From contig NZ_BPQG01000010.1 in the NCBI RefSeq assembly GCF_022179125.1, positions 22,112-86,111 of the forward strand: a DNA stretch of 64,000 nt. Reading direction: 5' to 3'. The notes beneath the pieces were generated by a model. That model ran no database searches, had not been told where the DNA came from, and saw nothing but the letters and a program-made list of their open reading frames with translations. The DNA comes from Methylobacterium cerastii (GTDB lineage: Bacteria > Pseudomonadota > Alphaproteobacteria > Rhizobiales > Beijerinckiaceae). Both the position numbers and the translations under genes were made by a program. Shown piece by piece: positions 51,856 to 62,765 of this stretch. Position 1 is the first letter of the stretch; every line of letters begins with the position of its first letter.

Positions 51856-53246
51856 TTGCCCCGCACCCACCTCCGACGTCGCCGACAAACGGTCTTCTTT
51901 CGTCGTATCATCCCCGATGACCTGCGCCAGCGGTTCGGCCAGCGTGAGATCCTGCGCTCGCTCGGTCACGCCACACCCGGCGAGGCTCGTCGGATGGCGC
52001 AACGCCTGTGGGATGGGACAGAGACCTTGTTCACCCTCGTCCGTTTCAACCGGTCGCTCACGCGGACTGATATCGCCCGGCTCGCGGAGCAGTACCTCGA
52101 ATCCGAGTCTCTCAAGCACGATGGCCTGCTCGCCACCATCGGGCACTATCCGGAAATCGAGGATCTGCCTCCCTCAGACAGCCCGACCTCCGAAAACCAG
52201 ATAGATGACAGCAGCGATCCCGCACCGGACGCCCCGAAGGGGACCCTCAATGACCCGGCCGAGTGGCTAAGCCTTTATGAGGGCCGATTGGACGGCCTGA
52301 AACGCGATCGTTCGCTCAACAATTTTACCGCCGTTCGCGACACCGCAAAGGATCTCGCTACCCGCAACGAGATCGACCTCGACTCATACCCTCATGCAAA
52401 CGCGCTTTGCCGCGCGTTGCTCGACGCCGACATCACGATCACCGAGGAGAAGCTGACCTTTCTCCGCGACATCGTCCTGCCCCATCACCCCCGGCACGCG
52501 ACGACCCATCGCACGACCGCACCTGCTCCGCTCTCCCAGCCCGGAGCACCAGCGACCGCGATGCTGCGCGGTGCACGACAACTTTTTAGCGAGAGTTGGG
52601 CGCTTTATGCGCGGGACCGCGTCGACAGCGGGAACTGGAAATCGTCGAATGAACGGCATGCCCGGTCTACGGGACGCCTGTTCGTCGAGATCTGCGGGGA
52701 CAAGCCGCTGAGCGCTTATGGGCCAGCGGATGGAGCTGCGTTCAAGCGTGCTCTGCTAGCGTTGCCGGCCAACTACGACAAGAACATTGAGTGGCGCGAT
52801 ATCCAGCGCACGCGCGGCATCCGTGGCTTGACCGAGCATTGCAGCGGCAAGCCCGGGATCGATCGACTGAAGCCGCAGACCTTCAATCGGCACTTGGCCG
52901 CGTTGTCAGGCATCTGGCCTTGGGCCCAGACCAACGAAGTCGTCGCCAAGGGCCTCCCATCGATCTTTGAAGGTCTGCACATCAACCTGAAGCGCACGCG
53001 AGCAAAGCTCCACAGAGCGCGAGACGAACGGCCGATGTGGGATCAGGCCGAACTCGTGGCCGTGCTGAGTGCACCCTTGTTCACAGGCGTTCGAAGTCGT
53101 CGGAGCTGGAAAAGAACGGGACCGAACGTCCTACGCGACGAGCGGTACTGGGGCGTCCTGATCGGCTGCCACAGCGGTATGCGTCGTGGCGAAATCTTCC
53201 AGCTCCAGGTGCGGCACGTCGTGCACGATGCAGAGACCGGTATATC
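51856..53246 (+). pseudogene. Tyrosine-recombinase integrase, truncated after the first catalytic Arg
   Basis: The frame starts at TTG 51856 (PRTHLRRRRQTVFFRRIIPDDLRQRFGQREILRSLG, the N-terminal arm typical of phage-type integrases). It runs about 460 residues, through a core-binding domain, to CHSGMRRGEIFQLQVRHVV, which contains the first catalytic Arg. The HxxR and Tyr motifs are missing: at about 53246 the sequence changes into a foreign, minus-strand-coding segment, though the frame stays open to 53613. Loss of the 3' end makes it inactive. It sits directly after tRNA-Gln, the usual target of such enzymes. GC and codon use are lower than in neighbours. Confidence 0.75.
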
Positions 53247-53400
53247 TCGGCGGGCAGCATCTCCCAGGGCAGACCTGAGCGCAGCACGAACAGGATACCG
53301 GTCAGCGCCGCCCGGTTCTCGATCGGTCGTCAGCCGCCCTTCAGACGTGGCCGCGCCATTCGGCGGAGCGGCCGATCGCCGTGCGTCGATGTCCAGCGGA
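53247..53400 (-). mobile_element. IS5-family transposase N-terminal remnant
   Basis: Read on the minus strand, the segment encodes RPIENRAALTGILFVLRSGLPWEMLPAEI, matching the N-terminal region of IS5/IS427-type transposases (R-ALTGILFVLRSGLPWEMLP). It joins the integrase frame at about 53246 and has an in-frame stop (TGA) just before RPIENR, so it is decayed. No terminal inverted repeat is visible and the rest of the transposase is absent. It is flanked on the right by a TCTC microsatellite (53404-53420). Confidence 0.65.
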
Positions 53401-53438
53401 TCAATCTCTCTCTCTTTCTCTGAACAGGCGAGCCGGCT

Positions 53439-54335
53439 TCACTGCCAGGCCCCGCTCTTCGCGCGGGCGCGCATGCCGTCGAGGAACAGGCGGACGCTCG
53501 GCAGGTTCGCGCGGCCGGCGTCGAACAGCAGGTGGATCGGCACGGGCGGCGGGGCGTGCGCGTCCAGCACGCGGCGCAGGGTGCCTGCGGCCAGGCCTTC
53601 GGCCGCCTGGTAGCTCAGCACGTTCGCGATCCCGAGGCCGGCGGCTGCGGCTGCGAGCTGGGCGTCGATCGAGGTCACGGTGAGGCGCGGCGTGATCGCG
53701 ACGCCGACCGAGTGCGGGCCGAAGCGCCACTGCGAGCCGGTCCGGACGTTGTCGCCCGCGATGAGGTCATGCAGGTCGAGCGCCTTCGGGTCGGCGGGGT
53801 GCCCGCGCGCGGCGCAATAGGCCGGGCTGGCGACGAGGACCTGCCGCACCGTGCCGACGGCGACCGAGTGCAGGCTGCTGTCGCGGGGCTCGCCGATGCG
53901 GACCGCCACGTCGATCCCCTCCTCGACGAGGCGGATGTTGCGGTCGAGGAGCATCAGTCGCACCGACATCTGCCGGTGGCGGGCGAGGAGGTCGGCCACC
54001 ACGGGAAGCACGTGCAGGCGGCCGAAGACCACCGGCGCGGTGATCTGCAGTTCGCCCTGCGGCGTCGTCTGGCGCCCCATCACGACGTGCTCGGCGTCCT
54101 GCAGCCGCATCAGGATCTCTCGGGCGCGCTCCAGGAGCGCTGCGCCCTCCTCCGTCAAAGCCACGCTGCGGGTCGAGCGCCGGAACAGCGGCACGCCAAG
54201 ATGCCGTTCCAGGGCGGCGATCGTCCGTGTCACCGCGGGCGGCGAGACGCCGAGGTGGCGGGAGGCGACCTTGAAGCCGCCCCGCTCGGCCACCGCGACG
54301 AAGGTGGTCAGCGCCGCGAAGCGGTCCACGATCAT
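53439..54335 (-). CDS. LysR family transcriptional regulator
   Basis: A 298-aa LysR protein. Its HTH (residues 3-60) reads DRFAALTTFVAVAERGGFKVASRHLGVSPPAVTRTIAALERHLGVPLFRRSTR, followed by an effector domain (about 90-298). The subtype resembles AaeR/DhcR-like regulators. It is divergent from the PNPOx-family gene across 72 bp with a 20-bp inverted repeat, so it most likely controls that gene. ATG 54335 starts the domain. Confidence 0.92.
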   Translation of the reverse strand: MIVDRFAALTTFVAVAERGGFKVASRHLGVSPPAVTRTIAALERHLGVPLFRRSTRSVALTEEGAALLERAREILMRLQDAEHVVMGRQTTPQGELQITAPVVFGRLHVLPVVADLLARHRQMSVRLMLLDRNIRLVEEGIDVAVRIGEPRDSSLHSVAVGTVRQVLVASPAYCAARGHPADPKALDLHDLIAGDNVRTGSQWRFGPHSVGVAITPRLTVTSIDAQLAAAAAGLGIANVLSYQAAEGLAAGTLRRVLDAHAPPPVPIHLLFDAGRANLPSVRLFLDGMRARAKSGAWQ

Positions 54336-54367
54336 TCCTCCCGGTGAAACACTGAACTGCCGACAGG

Positions 54368-54387
54368 ACGGATTATCGCCAATCCGT
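54368..54387. promoter_or_regulatory. Probable LysR operator between divergent genes
   Basis: ACGGATT (54368-54374) and AATCCGT (54381-54387) are perfect 7-bp inverted arms around six bases, with spacing and location typical of LysR sites. Confidence 0.55.
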
Positions 54388-54407
54388 GACGTCGTACATT
54401 CACATGC

Positions 54408-55049
54408 ATGCCCAACACCTACTTCCACACCCTGTTCGGCGAGGCGGCGCGCACGCTCCAGGCGCAAGCCGGCTCGCGTGCCAGCTACGCCCGACGCGAC
54501 GCGGCGTCCCCCGACGAACGCGACGCGCTGACCGAGCGCGAGCACGAATTCCTGCAGGTGCGCGACAGCGTCTACCTCGCCAGCGTCGGCCCCGATGGCT
54601 GGCCCTACCTCCAGCATCGCGGCGGCCCGGCCGGCTTCGTCCGGGCGCTGGGCGGGAACCGGATCGGCTTTGCCGACTATCCCGGCAACCGCCAGTTCAT
54701 CTCGCAGGGCAACGTGATCGAGCGCGGCCGCGTCGCCCTGTTCGCGATGGACTACCCCGCCCGGCGCCGGCTCAAGCTGATCGGGCATGCGCGCGTCGTC
54801 GCGGCCGCCGACGACCCCGACCTCGTCGCGCAGGTCGTCCACCCCGACGCGCCGCCGGCCGCCTCCGCGTTCGTCGTCGACGTGGTGGGGTTCGACTGGA
54901 ACTGCCCGCAATACATCGAGCCGCGCTTCACCCGCGCCGAGATCGCGGCCGAGCTTCGTCCGCTGCTGACCGAGGCCGCCGACCTGCGCGCCGAGGTGGC
55001 GCGCCTGAGAGACCTTCCCGTGATCCCCGGATCCCGGGAAGGTCTCTAG
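54408..55049 (+). CDS. Pyridoxamine 5'-phosphate oxidase family protein
   Basis: A 213-aa FMN-binding split-barrel protein. Residues about 45-60 (VRDSVYLASVGPDGWPYLQHRGGP) and 75-90 (RIGFADYPGNRQFISQGNV) form the flavin-binding sheet; ARRRLKLIGHARVV follows, as in general-stress or PNPOx-like proteins. The substrate is unknown. Under control of the divergent LysR gene by inference. Its last 13 codons (RDLPVIPGSREGL) are encoded by the hairpin of a repeat element, so the original C-terminus may have been altered. Confidence 0.8.
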   Translation: MPNTYFHTLFGEAARTLQAQAGSRASYARRDAASPDERDALTEREHEFLQVRDSVYLASVGPDGWPYLQHRGGPAGFVRALGGNRIGFADYPGNRQFISQGNVIERGRVALFAMDYPARRRLKLIGHARVVAAADDPDLVAQVVHPDAPPAASAFVVDVVGFDWNCPQYIEPRFTRAEIAAELRPLLTEAADLRAEVARLRDLPVIPGSREGL

Positions 55050-55110
55050 CCTGCCGTGCGGTTGCATGTTCTTCACGCGAGCCGGCATCCACTCCGCTTG
55101 AAAATTCTCT
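55008..55110. repeat. Composite hairpin repeat, copy 2
   Basis: AGAGACCTTCCCG (55008-55020) and CGGGAAGGTCTCT (55035-55047) are perfect 13-bp arms around 14 bases, inside the last codons of the PNPOx gene. The TAG stop begins a tail TAGCCTG...TTCACGCGAGCCGG...CGCTTGAAAATTCTCT similar to that of copy 1 at 24170-24274. Confidence 0.7.
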
Positions 55111-55124
55111 CAGGAAATCCCCGC

Positions 55125-55529
55125 ATGACGAACCCGTTGACTCGCGGCGCGCACCATGTCGGCCTCGCCGTGCCGGACCTCGAAGCCGCCGAGCGTTTCT
55201 TCGTCGAGGCGCTCGGATGGCGCGTCGCCGACAGCGTGCCGTCCTACCCGGCGGTCTTCGTCTCCGACGGCGCGATCCTGGTGACGCTGTGGCGGGTCGC
55301 GGACCCCGAGACGGCGGTGCCGTTCGACCGGCGCGCCAACGTCGGCCTGCACCACCTCGCCCTCACGGTCGCCGACCGGGCGGCGCTCGTTGCGGCCCAC
55401 GAGCGGGTCGGCGCCCATCCCGGCACGACGATCGAGTTCGCACCCGGCCCGATGCGAGAGGGCTCGGAGACCCACCATTTCCTGTGCACGATGCCCGGCG
55501 GCGTTCGTCTCGAATTCGCCACGGCGTGA
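55125..55529 (+). CDS. VOC (glyoxalase/bleomycin-resistance) family protein
   Basis: A 134-aa VOC-fold protein with two beta-alpha-beta-beta-beta modules. HHVGLAVPDLEAAERFFVEALGW (residues 10-32) and GLHHLALTVADRAALVAAHERVG (about 70-92) are the repeat starts with metal-binding His; GGVRLEFAT closes with a conserved Glu. Substrate unknown. ATG 55125 is used as the only start near the domain. It lies downstream of the PNPOx gene with a repeat between them. Confidence 0.85.
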   Translation: MTNPLTRGAHHVGLAVPDLEAAERFFVEALGWRVADSVPSYPAVFVSDGAILVTLWRVADPETAVPFDRRANVGLHHLALTVADRAALVAAHERVGAHPGTTIEFAPGPMREGSETHHFLCTMPGGVRLEFATA

Positions 55530-55641
55530 GGCGCGATCCCGTTCGCGCCGCGACCGGCAGCGGCTAAGGGTTTTGCGCGCGCGACCGGCATCCGTGCCTG
55601 CGGAATGCACCCTCTCAACCCGATGGCGGGAGCCTCGTCCC

Positions 55642-56883
55642 ATGGCCGTGCCGACGTCACTGCAGCCTGGTCCCCTGCCGACCTCTGCCGACGGGCGGCG
55701 GGCCTGGCGCGCGGTCGCGTCGGCCTCCTGCGCCAGCCTGGTCGGCATCGGCCTCGCACGCTTCGCCTACACGCCCCTGCTTCCGGCGATCATCGACGGC
55801 GGCTGGTTTCCGGCCTCGACCGCGGCCTATCTCGGGGCGGCCAACCTCGCCGGGTATCTCGCGGGCGCCCTCCTCGGGCGTCGGCTCGCCGCCCGGACCC
55901 GCGTTCCGACGGTCCTCCGAGGCATGATGGGGCTGGCGACGGTGGCGTTCTTCGCCTGCGCCTTCCCCTTGAGCGTCGCGTGGTTCTTCGCCTGGCGCTT
56001 CGCGTCGGGCTTCGCGGGAGGCGCGTTGATGGTTCTGGCGGCGCCCGCCGTGCTGCCGCACGTGCCCCCGGGCAAGCGGGGCCTGGCCGGCGGGCTGATC
56101 TTCATGGGCATCGGCGCGGGCGTCGCCGCGTCGGGGACGCTGGTCCCGCTCCTGCTGCAGGGCGGGCTGCGGCAGGCCTGGTTCGGCCTCGGCGCGCTCT
56201 CCGCCCTGGTCACGCTCCTCGGCTGGCGGTGCTGGCCGTCCGAGGCGCCGGCGCCGGCCCGGGTGGGGGCGCGGTCCGCGCCGTCCCGGAGCCCCGGCCG
56301 GGCGACGCTGCGGGCGCTCTACGCCGAATACGCGCTCAACGCGGCGGCCTGGGTGCCGCACATGCTCTTCCTCGTCGACCTCGTCGCCCGCGGCCTCGGA
56401 CGCGGCATCCAGGCCGGCTCGCATTACTGGGTGCTGTTCGGCCTCGGTGCGACGGTCGGCCCGATCCTCGTCGGGCACCTGGCCGACCGGGTCGGCTTCG
56501 GCACCGCGCTTCGCCTCGCCTTCCTGGTCGAGGCCGGGGCCGTCGCGATCCCGGCGCTCGGCCTCGGCGAGCCCTGGCTGGTCCTGTCCAGCGTCACGGT
56601 CGGCGCCTTCGTCACCGGAACCGTCCCGCTCATGCTCGGCCGCATCGGCGAACTCCTCCCCGACGACCCGGAACGGCAGAAGGCGGCCTGGAGCGTCGCG
56701 ACCGTGGCCTTCGCGCTGTTCCAGGCGGGCGCCGCCTACGGGCTGTCCTTCGTCTTCGCGCACACCGGCGGCGACTACGCGCTGCTGTTCGCCCTCGGCG
56801 CGGCCGCGATGGTCCTGGCGCTGGCCATCGACCTCGCGACGGCCCAGGCGACCCGGCGCGCCGCCACCGCTTCCCGCCACTGA
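55642..56883 (+). CDS. YbfB/YjiJ family MFS transporter
   Basis: A 413-aa integral membrane protein with 12 predicted helices. SLVGIGLARFAYTPLLPAIIDGGWF (about 33-57), a hallmark of the YbfB/YjiJ group (GxGxxRFxYxPxLP), is present, and the second half holds GATVGPILVGHLADRVGF. Substrate unknown. The start at 55642 is used; longer frames add an unlikely N-terminus. Same strand as the VOC gene. Confidence 0.85.
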   Translation: MAVPTSLQPGPLPTSADGRRAWRAVASASCASLVGIGLARFAYTPLLPAIIDGGWFPASTAAYLGAANLAGYLAGALLGRRLAARTRVPTVLRGMMGLATVAFFACAFPLSVAWFFAWRFASGFAGGALMVLAAPAVLPHVPPGKRGLAGGLIFMGIGAGVAASGTLVPLLLQGGLRQAWFGLGALSALVTLLGWRCWPSEAPAPARVGARSAPSRSPGRATLRALYAEYALNAAAWVPHMLFLVDLVARGLGRGIQAGSHYWVLFGLGATVGPILVGHLADRVGFGTALRLAFLVEAGAVAIPALGLGEPWLVLSSVTVGAFVTGTVPLMLGRIGELLPDDPERQKAAWSVATVAFALFQAGAAYGLSFVFAHTGGDYALLFALGAAAMVLALAIDLATAQATRRAATASRH

Positions 56884-56902
56884 ACGCGCGACCCCGAGAC
56901 CC

Positions 56903-58036
56903 TCACTCCACCGGTTCTGCGGCCGGCGGGTCGGCCTCGACGGCGTCCGCGACGGGCAGGCCGGTGCCGGCCGCGGCGGGGGCGGCGGCAAGCCTCGGCA
57001 GGTCGAGCCACGATGCCATTAGGCGGAGTTCCACCAGCAGGCGTTCCAGGGTGGCGGGGGGCGCCTCCGGTTCCAGGTGCACGCGCTGGACGACGAGCCG
57101 GCCGCGCTTGCGGTCCGCCTTCAGGTCCACGCGGGCGACGAGGGCGCCGTCCATCAGGAACGGCAGGACGTAGTAGCCGTGCTCGCGCTTGTGGGCGGGC
57201 GTGTAGATCTCGAGGCGGTAGCGGAACCCGAACAGTCGCTCGGTGCGCGGGCGGTGCCAGACCAGCGGATCGAAGGGCGACAGCAGCGCCGCCCCGTCGA
57301 GCCGGCGGCCGGGGCGCGCATCCCTGTGCAGGTAGGCTTGGCGGCGCCAGCCGCGAACCTCGGCCGGCACGAGCGTCCCGTCCTCGACCAGCTCAGCGAT
57401 CGGTCGGTCCGCGTCGGCCGGCGAGAGGCGGTAATAGTCGCGCAGGTCCTGCGCCGTCGCCACGCCGAGCGCCCGGGCCGCATGCGATATCAGGTCCCGC
57501 CGGGCGTCGGCACCGGTCGGGGTCGGGCGCGCGAGCACGGCGCGGGGGAGCACCCGCTCGGGCAGGTCGTAGACCCGCTCGAAGCTGCCGCGCCGGTGCG
57601 TCGCGGCGACGAGGCCGGCCCAGAACAGCCATTCGAGCGCGTGCTTGCCCGCGCTCCACGCCCACATGCCGGACCCGGCCCGGGTTTCCGCGAGGTCCGA
57701 GGCGGCCAGCGGCCCGTCCGCCGCGATGCGGGCGAGGACCGCCTCGGCCTCGTTGCGCCGCTCTCCGGCGAAGGGTTCGAGCCGCCGCCACACGTCGCGG
57801 CCGTCGCGGGCGCGGGCCATGCGCCAGCGCAGCAGGGGGTGGTGGTCGATGGGCAGCAGCGAGGCCTCGTGGCCCCAGTATTCGAAGAACCGCATCGGCC
57901 GGGCGGCGGCCATCGCGTCGAGGCGGTCGCGCGCGTAGGCGCCCAGCCGCGAGAACAGCGGCAGGTAGTGGGCGCGCACCAGCACGTTCACGCTGTCGAT
58001 CTGGAGCAGGCCGAGGCGGCCGATCTCCCGGCGCAT
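56903..58036 (-). CDS. Winged-helix protein of the YcaQ (crosslink repair glycosylase) family
   Basis: From the first ATG (58036) it is a 377-aa protein with LLQIDSVNVLVRAHYLPLFSRLG (about 9-31), FFEYWGHEASLLPID and the catalytic-type QxD pattern of YcaQ/AlkZ glycosylases, which unhook interstrand crosslinks. Homologous codons continue upstream in frame to about 58135 (KADLSAAEARRIALAAQGF is typical of the family N-terminus), but that extension has no ATG, GTG or TTG; CTG 58135 would be the only candidate. The annotated start may therefore miss about 33 residues. Confidence 0.8.
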   Translation of the reverse strand: MRREIGRLGLLQIDSVNVLVRAHYLPLFSRLGAYARDRLDAMAAARPMRFFEYWGHEASLLPIDHHPLLRWRMARARDGRDVWRRLEPFAGERRNEAEAVLARIAADGPLAASDLAETRAGSGMWAWSAGKHALEWLFWAGLVAATHRRGSFERVYDLPERVLPRAVLARPTPTGADARRDLISHAARALGVATAQDLRDYYRLSPADADRPIAELVEDGTLVPAEVRGWRRQAYLHRDARPGRRLDGAALLSPFDPLVWHRPRTERLFGFRYRLEIYTPAHKREHGYYVLPFLMDGALVARVDLKADRKRGRLVVQRVHLEPEAPPATLERLLVELRLMASWLDLPRLAAAPAAAGTGLPVADAVEADPPAAEPVE

Positions 58037-58135
58037 CCGCGCGTCGGTGACGGCGCCCTCACGCCGCCCCGCTGCAAAACCCTGGGCCGCCAGGGCGATG
58101 CGGCGGGCCTCGGCGGCCGAGAGGTCCGCTTTCAG

Positions 58136-58571
58136 GACCGCTCTCCGAATGGCGGCGGCGGGCCGATCATCCGCCGATGCGCCGCGCGGTCTTGGCGGTC
58201 AGGGGCGTTTTGCGAGAACCCGACCGCGGCGGGCGCGTCCCGGACGACCTCCGGCATCGACGACGTCCCTCCCCATTCGCGCGGACAGCGACCGCTTCCC
58301 GCATGGCCCTTCGAAGGCGATGCGCGCCAACATCGGCGCGCCGCTTCGTCGAGACAAGCGCGAGGGCCGGAAACGCAGCGTCCGCGTCCGGTGCGAACGG
58401 TCGGCGCTCATCCCAAACGATGATGCGGCGTTTCGTTTGCGAAACCCGGCCGGTCACATACACTTCGTGTCGGAACGCCCGCCTCCCCCTTCCCTTCTTC
58501 GTCTTAGACGGCGGCGAACGGGAAGGATCGGCGGGCATTGCGAGACCAGCATGTCCCGGGCCGGAATTGCC
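58136..58571. other. Non-coding divergent region carrying the glpR promoter
   Basis: About 430 bases separate the YcaQ-family gene from glpR. No gene is supported; a GlpR-type operator lies at 58430-58445 and the glpR ribosome binding site (GGAAT) near the 3' end. A longer frame through here (58047-59405) is judged an artefact. Confidence 0.5.
58430..58445. promoter_or_regulatory. GlpR operator upstream of glpR
   Basis: GTTTCG-TTTG-CGAAAC: 6-bp arms around TTTG. The core TTCG-TTTG-CGAA matches two other sites in the cluster (59417-59434 and 59888-59901). It lies about 125 bp upstream of the glpR start and suggests autoregulation. Confidence 0.6.
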
Positions 58572-59405
58572 ATGACGCGTATCCTCGATCGGGGCGGTTT
58601 CGAGCGGAAGGCGGGCGAGCGCGCCGACACGTCGACGGTGGAGGCGCGGCGCTCGGCGATCGTCGTCGCCGTCCGCCAGCGCGGGTTCGTGACGATCGAA
58701 GCCCTGGCGAGCCAGTTCGGCGTCACCGTCCAGACCATCCGGCGCGACCTGAACGAGCTCAGCGCGGAGGGGCGGCTGGAGCGCTACCGCGGCGGCGGCG
58801 GCCTGCCCTCCAGCGTCGAGAACATCGCCTACGCCGACCGCCGCACCACGCTCCTGTCCGAGAAGACGCGGATCGGCCGGCTCGCGGCGAGCCGCATCCC
58901 GTCGCACTGCTCGGTCTTCCTCAACATCGGCACCACGCCGGAGGCGGTGGCGCGAGAGCTCGTCCGGCACGACGACCTGAGCATCATCACCAACAACCTC
59001 AACGTGGCGGTCGGGCTGGCGGAGGCGACCGACTTCCGCATCGTCGTGGCCGGCGGCACCATCCGCAACCGCGACGGCGCGGTTCTGGGGCAACTCACCT
59101 GCGACACGCTCAGCCAGTTCCGCGTCGACGTGGCGGTGATCGGCATCAGCGGCATCGACGGCGACGGCGCCCTCCTCGACTACGACTACGAGGAGGTGCG
59201 GGCGACGCAGACCATCCTGGCGCATGCGCGCCAGACCTTCCTCGTGGCCGACCACACCAAGTTCACCCGCCGGCCGATGGTCGAGGTCGGGCGGCTCGAG
59301 CAGGTCGACACCTTCTTCACCGACCGCGCCCCGCCGCCCGAGATCGCCGCGCTGATGGAGCGCCACGGCGTCACCCTCGCGGTGGCCGACCGGGACGAAC
59401 CGTAA
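58572..59405 (+). CDS. glpR: Glycerol-3-phosphate regulon repressor GlpR (DeoR family)
   Basis: A 277-aa DeoR regulator. The HTH (about 25-70) reads RRSAIVVAVRQRGFVTIEALASQFGVTVQTIRRDLNELSAEGRL, the classic DeoR signature; the sugar-phosphate effector domain follows, with IGTTPEAVARELV, TNNLNVA and DYDYEEVRATQTIL, and a C-terminal DTFFTDRAPPPE. The ATG at 58572 is preferred to one 21 bp upstream because GGAAT lies closer. Its position before glpD-glpK-glpF fixes the regulon. Confidence 0.92.
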   Translation: MTRILDRGGFERKAGERADTSTVEARRSAIVVAVRQRGFVTIEALASQFGVTVQTIRRDLNELSAEGRLERYRGGGGLPSSVENIAYADRRTTLLSEKTRIGRLAASRIPSHCSVFLNIGTTPEAVARELVRHDDLSIITNNLNVAVGLAEATDFRIVVAGGTIRNRDGAVLGQLTCDTLSQFRVDVAVIGISGIDGDGALLDYDYEEVRATQTILAHARQTFLVADHTKFTRRPMVEVGRLEQVDTFFTDRAPPPEIAALMERHGVTLAVADRDEP

Positions 59406-59416
59406 CGAACATAAAA

Positions 59417-59434
59417 ATTTTCGCTTGCGAAAAT
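59417..59434. promoter_or_regulatory. GlpR operator upstream of glpD
   Basis: ATTTTCGC-TT-GCGAAAAT, a perfect 8-bp inverted repeat, 57 bp before the glpD start and 11 bp after the glpR stop. The core TTCGCTTGCGAA is shared with two further sites. Confidence 0.75.
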
Positions 59435-59491
59435 CCTAAGATAAGGCAATATTCTGCCGAACGCGGCATCGGCCGGGGCGGGAGGTGAACC

Positions 59492-61024
59492 ATGACGACG
59501 GTCTCGAACGTGCGGGCGCCTGGCGCCCCCTACGACCTGCTCGTCATCGGCGGCGGCATCAACGGCACCGGCATCGCCCGCGACGCGGCGGGCCGCGGCC
59601 TCTCGGTGCTGCTGTGCGAGCGCGGGGACCTCGCCGAGTTCACCTCGTCGTCGAGCACGAAGCTGATCCACGGCGGGCTGCGCTACCTCGAATACTACGA
59701 GTTCCGCCTGGTGCGGGAGGCCCTGGCCGAGCGCGAGCGCCTGCTGCGGCAGGCGCCGCACATCATCTGGCCGCTGCGCTTCGTGCTGCCGCACGACAAG
59801 GGCCTGCGCCCGGCCTGGATGCTGCGGGTCGGCCTGTTCCTGTACGACCACCTCGCGCGGCTCCGCACCCTCCCCGGCTCGAAGATGGTTCGTTTGCGAA
59901 CATCACCTGTGGGCGCGCCGTTGCAGGACCGCCTGACGAAGGGGTTCGTCTATTCCGACTGCTGGGTCGAGGACAGCCGCCTCGTGGTGCTCAACGCCAT
60001 GGATGCGCGGGCGCGCGGCGCCGAGATCCGCACCCGGACCGGCGTCGAGTCGGCGCGCCGCATCGACGGGACCTGGACCGCGACCCTGCGCGACGCCGTC
60101 ACCGGGCGCACCGAGACGGTCCGGGCGAAGGCGGTGGTGAACGCCGCCGGCCCCTGGGTCAGCGAGACGCTGGGCGGCACGCTCGGCGTGAACAGCCGCG
60201 CGGCGGTGCGGCTGATCAAGGGCAGCCACATCGTGGTGCGCAGACTTTACGAGGGCGACCAGGCCTACATCCTGCAGCAGCCGGACAAGCGCATCATCTT
60301 CGCGATTCCCTACGAGCGCGACTTCACGCTGATCGGCACCACCGATGTCCCCTACGAGGACGAGCCCGGCCCGGTGCGGATCTCGGAGGACGAGACGCGC
60401 TACCTCTGCGACTGCGTCAACCGCTCGTTCGCGCGCGCCATCGGGCCGGAGGACGTGGTCTGGAGCTATTCGGGGGTGCGGCCGCTCTACGACGACGCCG
60501 CCGCGAACGCCTCGGCGGTGACGCGCGACTACGTGCTCGACGTGGACGACGCCGGCGGGCAGGCGCCCGCGCTGTCCGTGTTCGGCGGCAAGATCACCAC
60601 CTACCGGCGCCTGGCCGAGCACGCGATCGAGAAGATCGCAGCCTACTTCCCGAACCTCGAGCCGGCCTGGACGGGGGAGGCGACCCTGCCCGGCGGGGCC
60701 ATGCCGGAGGCGGATTTCGACGCGTTCCTCAAAGCCTTCGCCCGCGAGGCGCCGTTCCTGCCGGCCGAGACCGCCAAGCGCCTCGCCCGCGCCTACGGCA
60801 CCGAGGCGCGGGCGATCGTGGCCGGCGCGCGCAGCCTCGCCGACCTCGGCGAGGCCTTCGACGGAGGCTTGAGCGCGGCGGAGGTCGACTACCTCGTCCG
60901 GACCGAATGGGTCCGCACGGCGGAGGACATCCTCTGGCGCCGCTCGAAGCTCGGCCTGCGCACCGGTCCGGAGGGGGCCGCGCGCCTGTCCGCCTACCTG
61001 ACGCGAAAGGCGGAGGCGGCCTGA
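59492..61024 (+). CDS. glpD: Aerobic glycerol-3-phosphate dehydrogenase
   Basis: A 510-aa FAD enzyme at the inner membrane that oxidises glycerol-3-phosphate to DHAP and feeds electrons to the quinone pool. The FAD motif [17 protein letters not shown] (about 18-34) and [24 protein letters not shown] (about 54-77) are diagnostic; the C-terminal domain begins near residue 400. It starts at ATG 59492 and is followed by glpK 83 bp later. A GlpR-like palindrome lies within codons 133-137. Confidence 0.96.
   Translation: MTTVSNVRAPGAPYDLLVIGGGINGTGIARDAAGRGLSVLLCERGDLAEFTSSSSTKLIHGGLRYLEYYEFRLVREALAERERLLRQAPHIIWPLRFVLPHDKGLRPAWMLRVGLFLYDHLARLRTLPGSKMVRLRTSPVGAPLQDRLTKGFVYSDCWVEDSRLVVLNAMDARARGAEIRTRTGVESARRIDGTWTATLRDAVTGRTETVRAKAVVNAAGPWVSETLGGTLGVNSRAAVRLIKGSHIVVRRLYEGDQAYILQQPDKRIIFAIPYERDFTLIGTTDVPYEDEPGPVRISEDETRYLCDCVNRSFARAIGPEDVVWSYSGVRPLYDDAAANASAVTRDYVLDVDDAGGQAPALSVFGGKITTYRRLAEHAIEKIAAYFPNLEPAWTGEATLPGGAMPEADFDAFLKAFAREAPFLPAETAKRLARAYGTEARAIVAGARSLADLGEAFDGGLSAAEVDYLVRTEWVRTAEDILWRRSKLGLRTGPEGAARLSAYLTRKAEAA
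59888..59901. promoter_or_regulatory. GlpR-like palindrome inside glpD
   Basis: GTTCG-TTTG-CGAAC is a perfect 5-bp-arm palindrome sharing the core TTCGTTTGCGAA with the site upstream of glpR. It is within the glpD coding region, about 400 bp after the start, where an auxiliary operator could assist looping. Confidence 0.4.
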
Positions 61025-61107
61025 AAGACCCGAACGGCGGAACCGGCGCGAAGACCGGTCCGCGAGACCAAGATCGACCCACGTTCCTCGAGGGAGGGAA
61101 GACAGCC

Positions 61108-62611
<1,504 letters not shown>

Positions 62612-62613
<2 letters not shown>

Positions 62614-62648
62614 TACGGCATCCGCTTGATCAAAGCGGACGCCGTATC
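62612..62648 (+). terminator. Inverted repeat after glpK
   Basis: GATACGGC-A-TCCGCTT (62612-62627) and AAAGCGGA-C-GCCGTATC (62632-62648) pair almost completely around GATC. The structure starts within the glpK stop codon; it may be a terminator or attenuator lowering glpF expression, or a dispersed repeat. Confidence 0.5.
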
Positions 62649-62765
62649 CGCAAGCCCGCGCGGCGCATGAGCGACGGCCAAATCCGCCATCCCGAAGGGA
62701 TCGACCGGATTTGGGACGAGGCCGCCTCGCCGCTTCCCGTCTCGGACATTTTCGGAGGACACCCC

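Noticed and set aside
58047-58571. N-terminal extension of glpR back to 58047
   Set aside because: The extension is unlike DeoR proteins, runs across the GlpR operator and overlaps the region upstream of the YcaQ gene.
59888-59901. GTTC ... GAAC in glpD as a LexA site
   Set aside because: Spacing is 6 and the halves are inverted, whereas the alphaproteobacterial LexA box is a direct GTTC-N7-GTTC repeat; a GlpR-like site explains it better.
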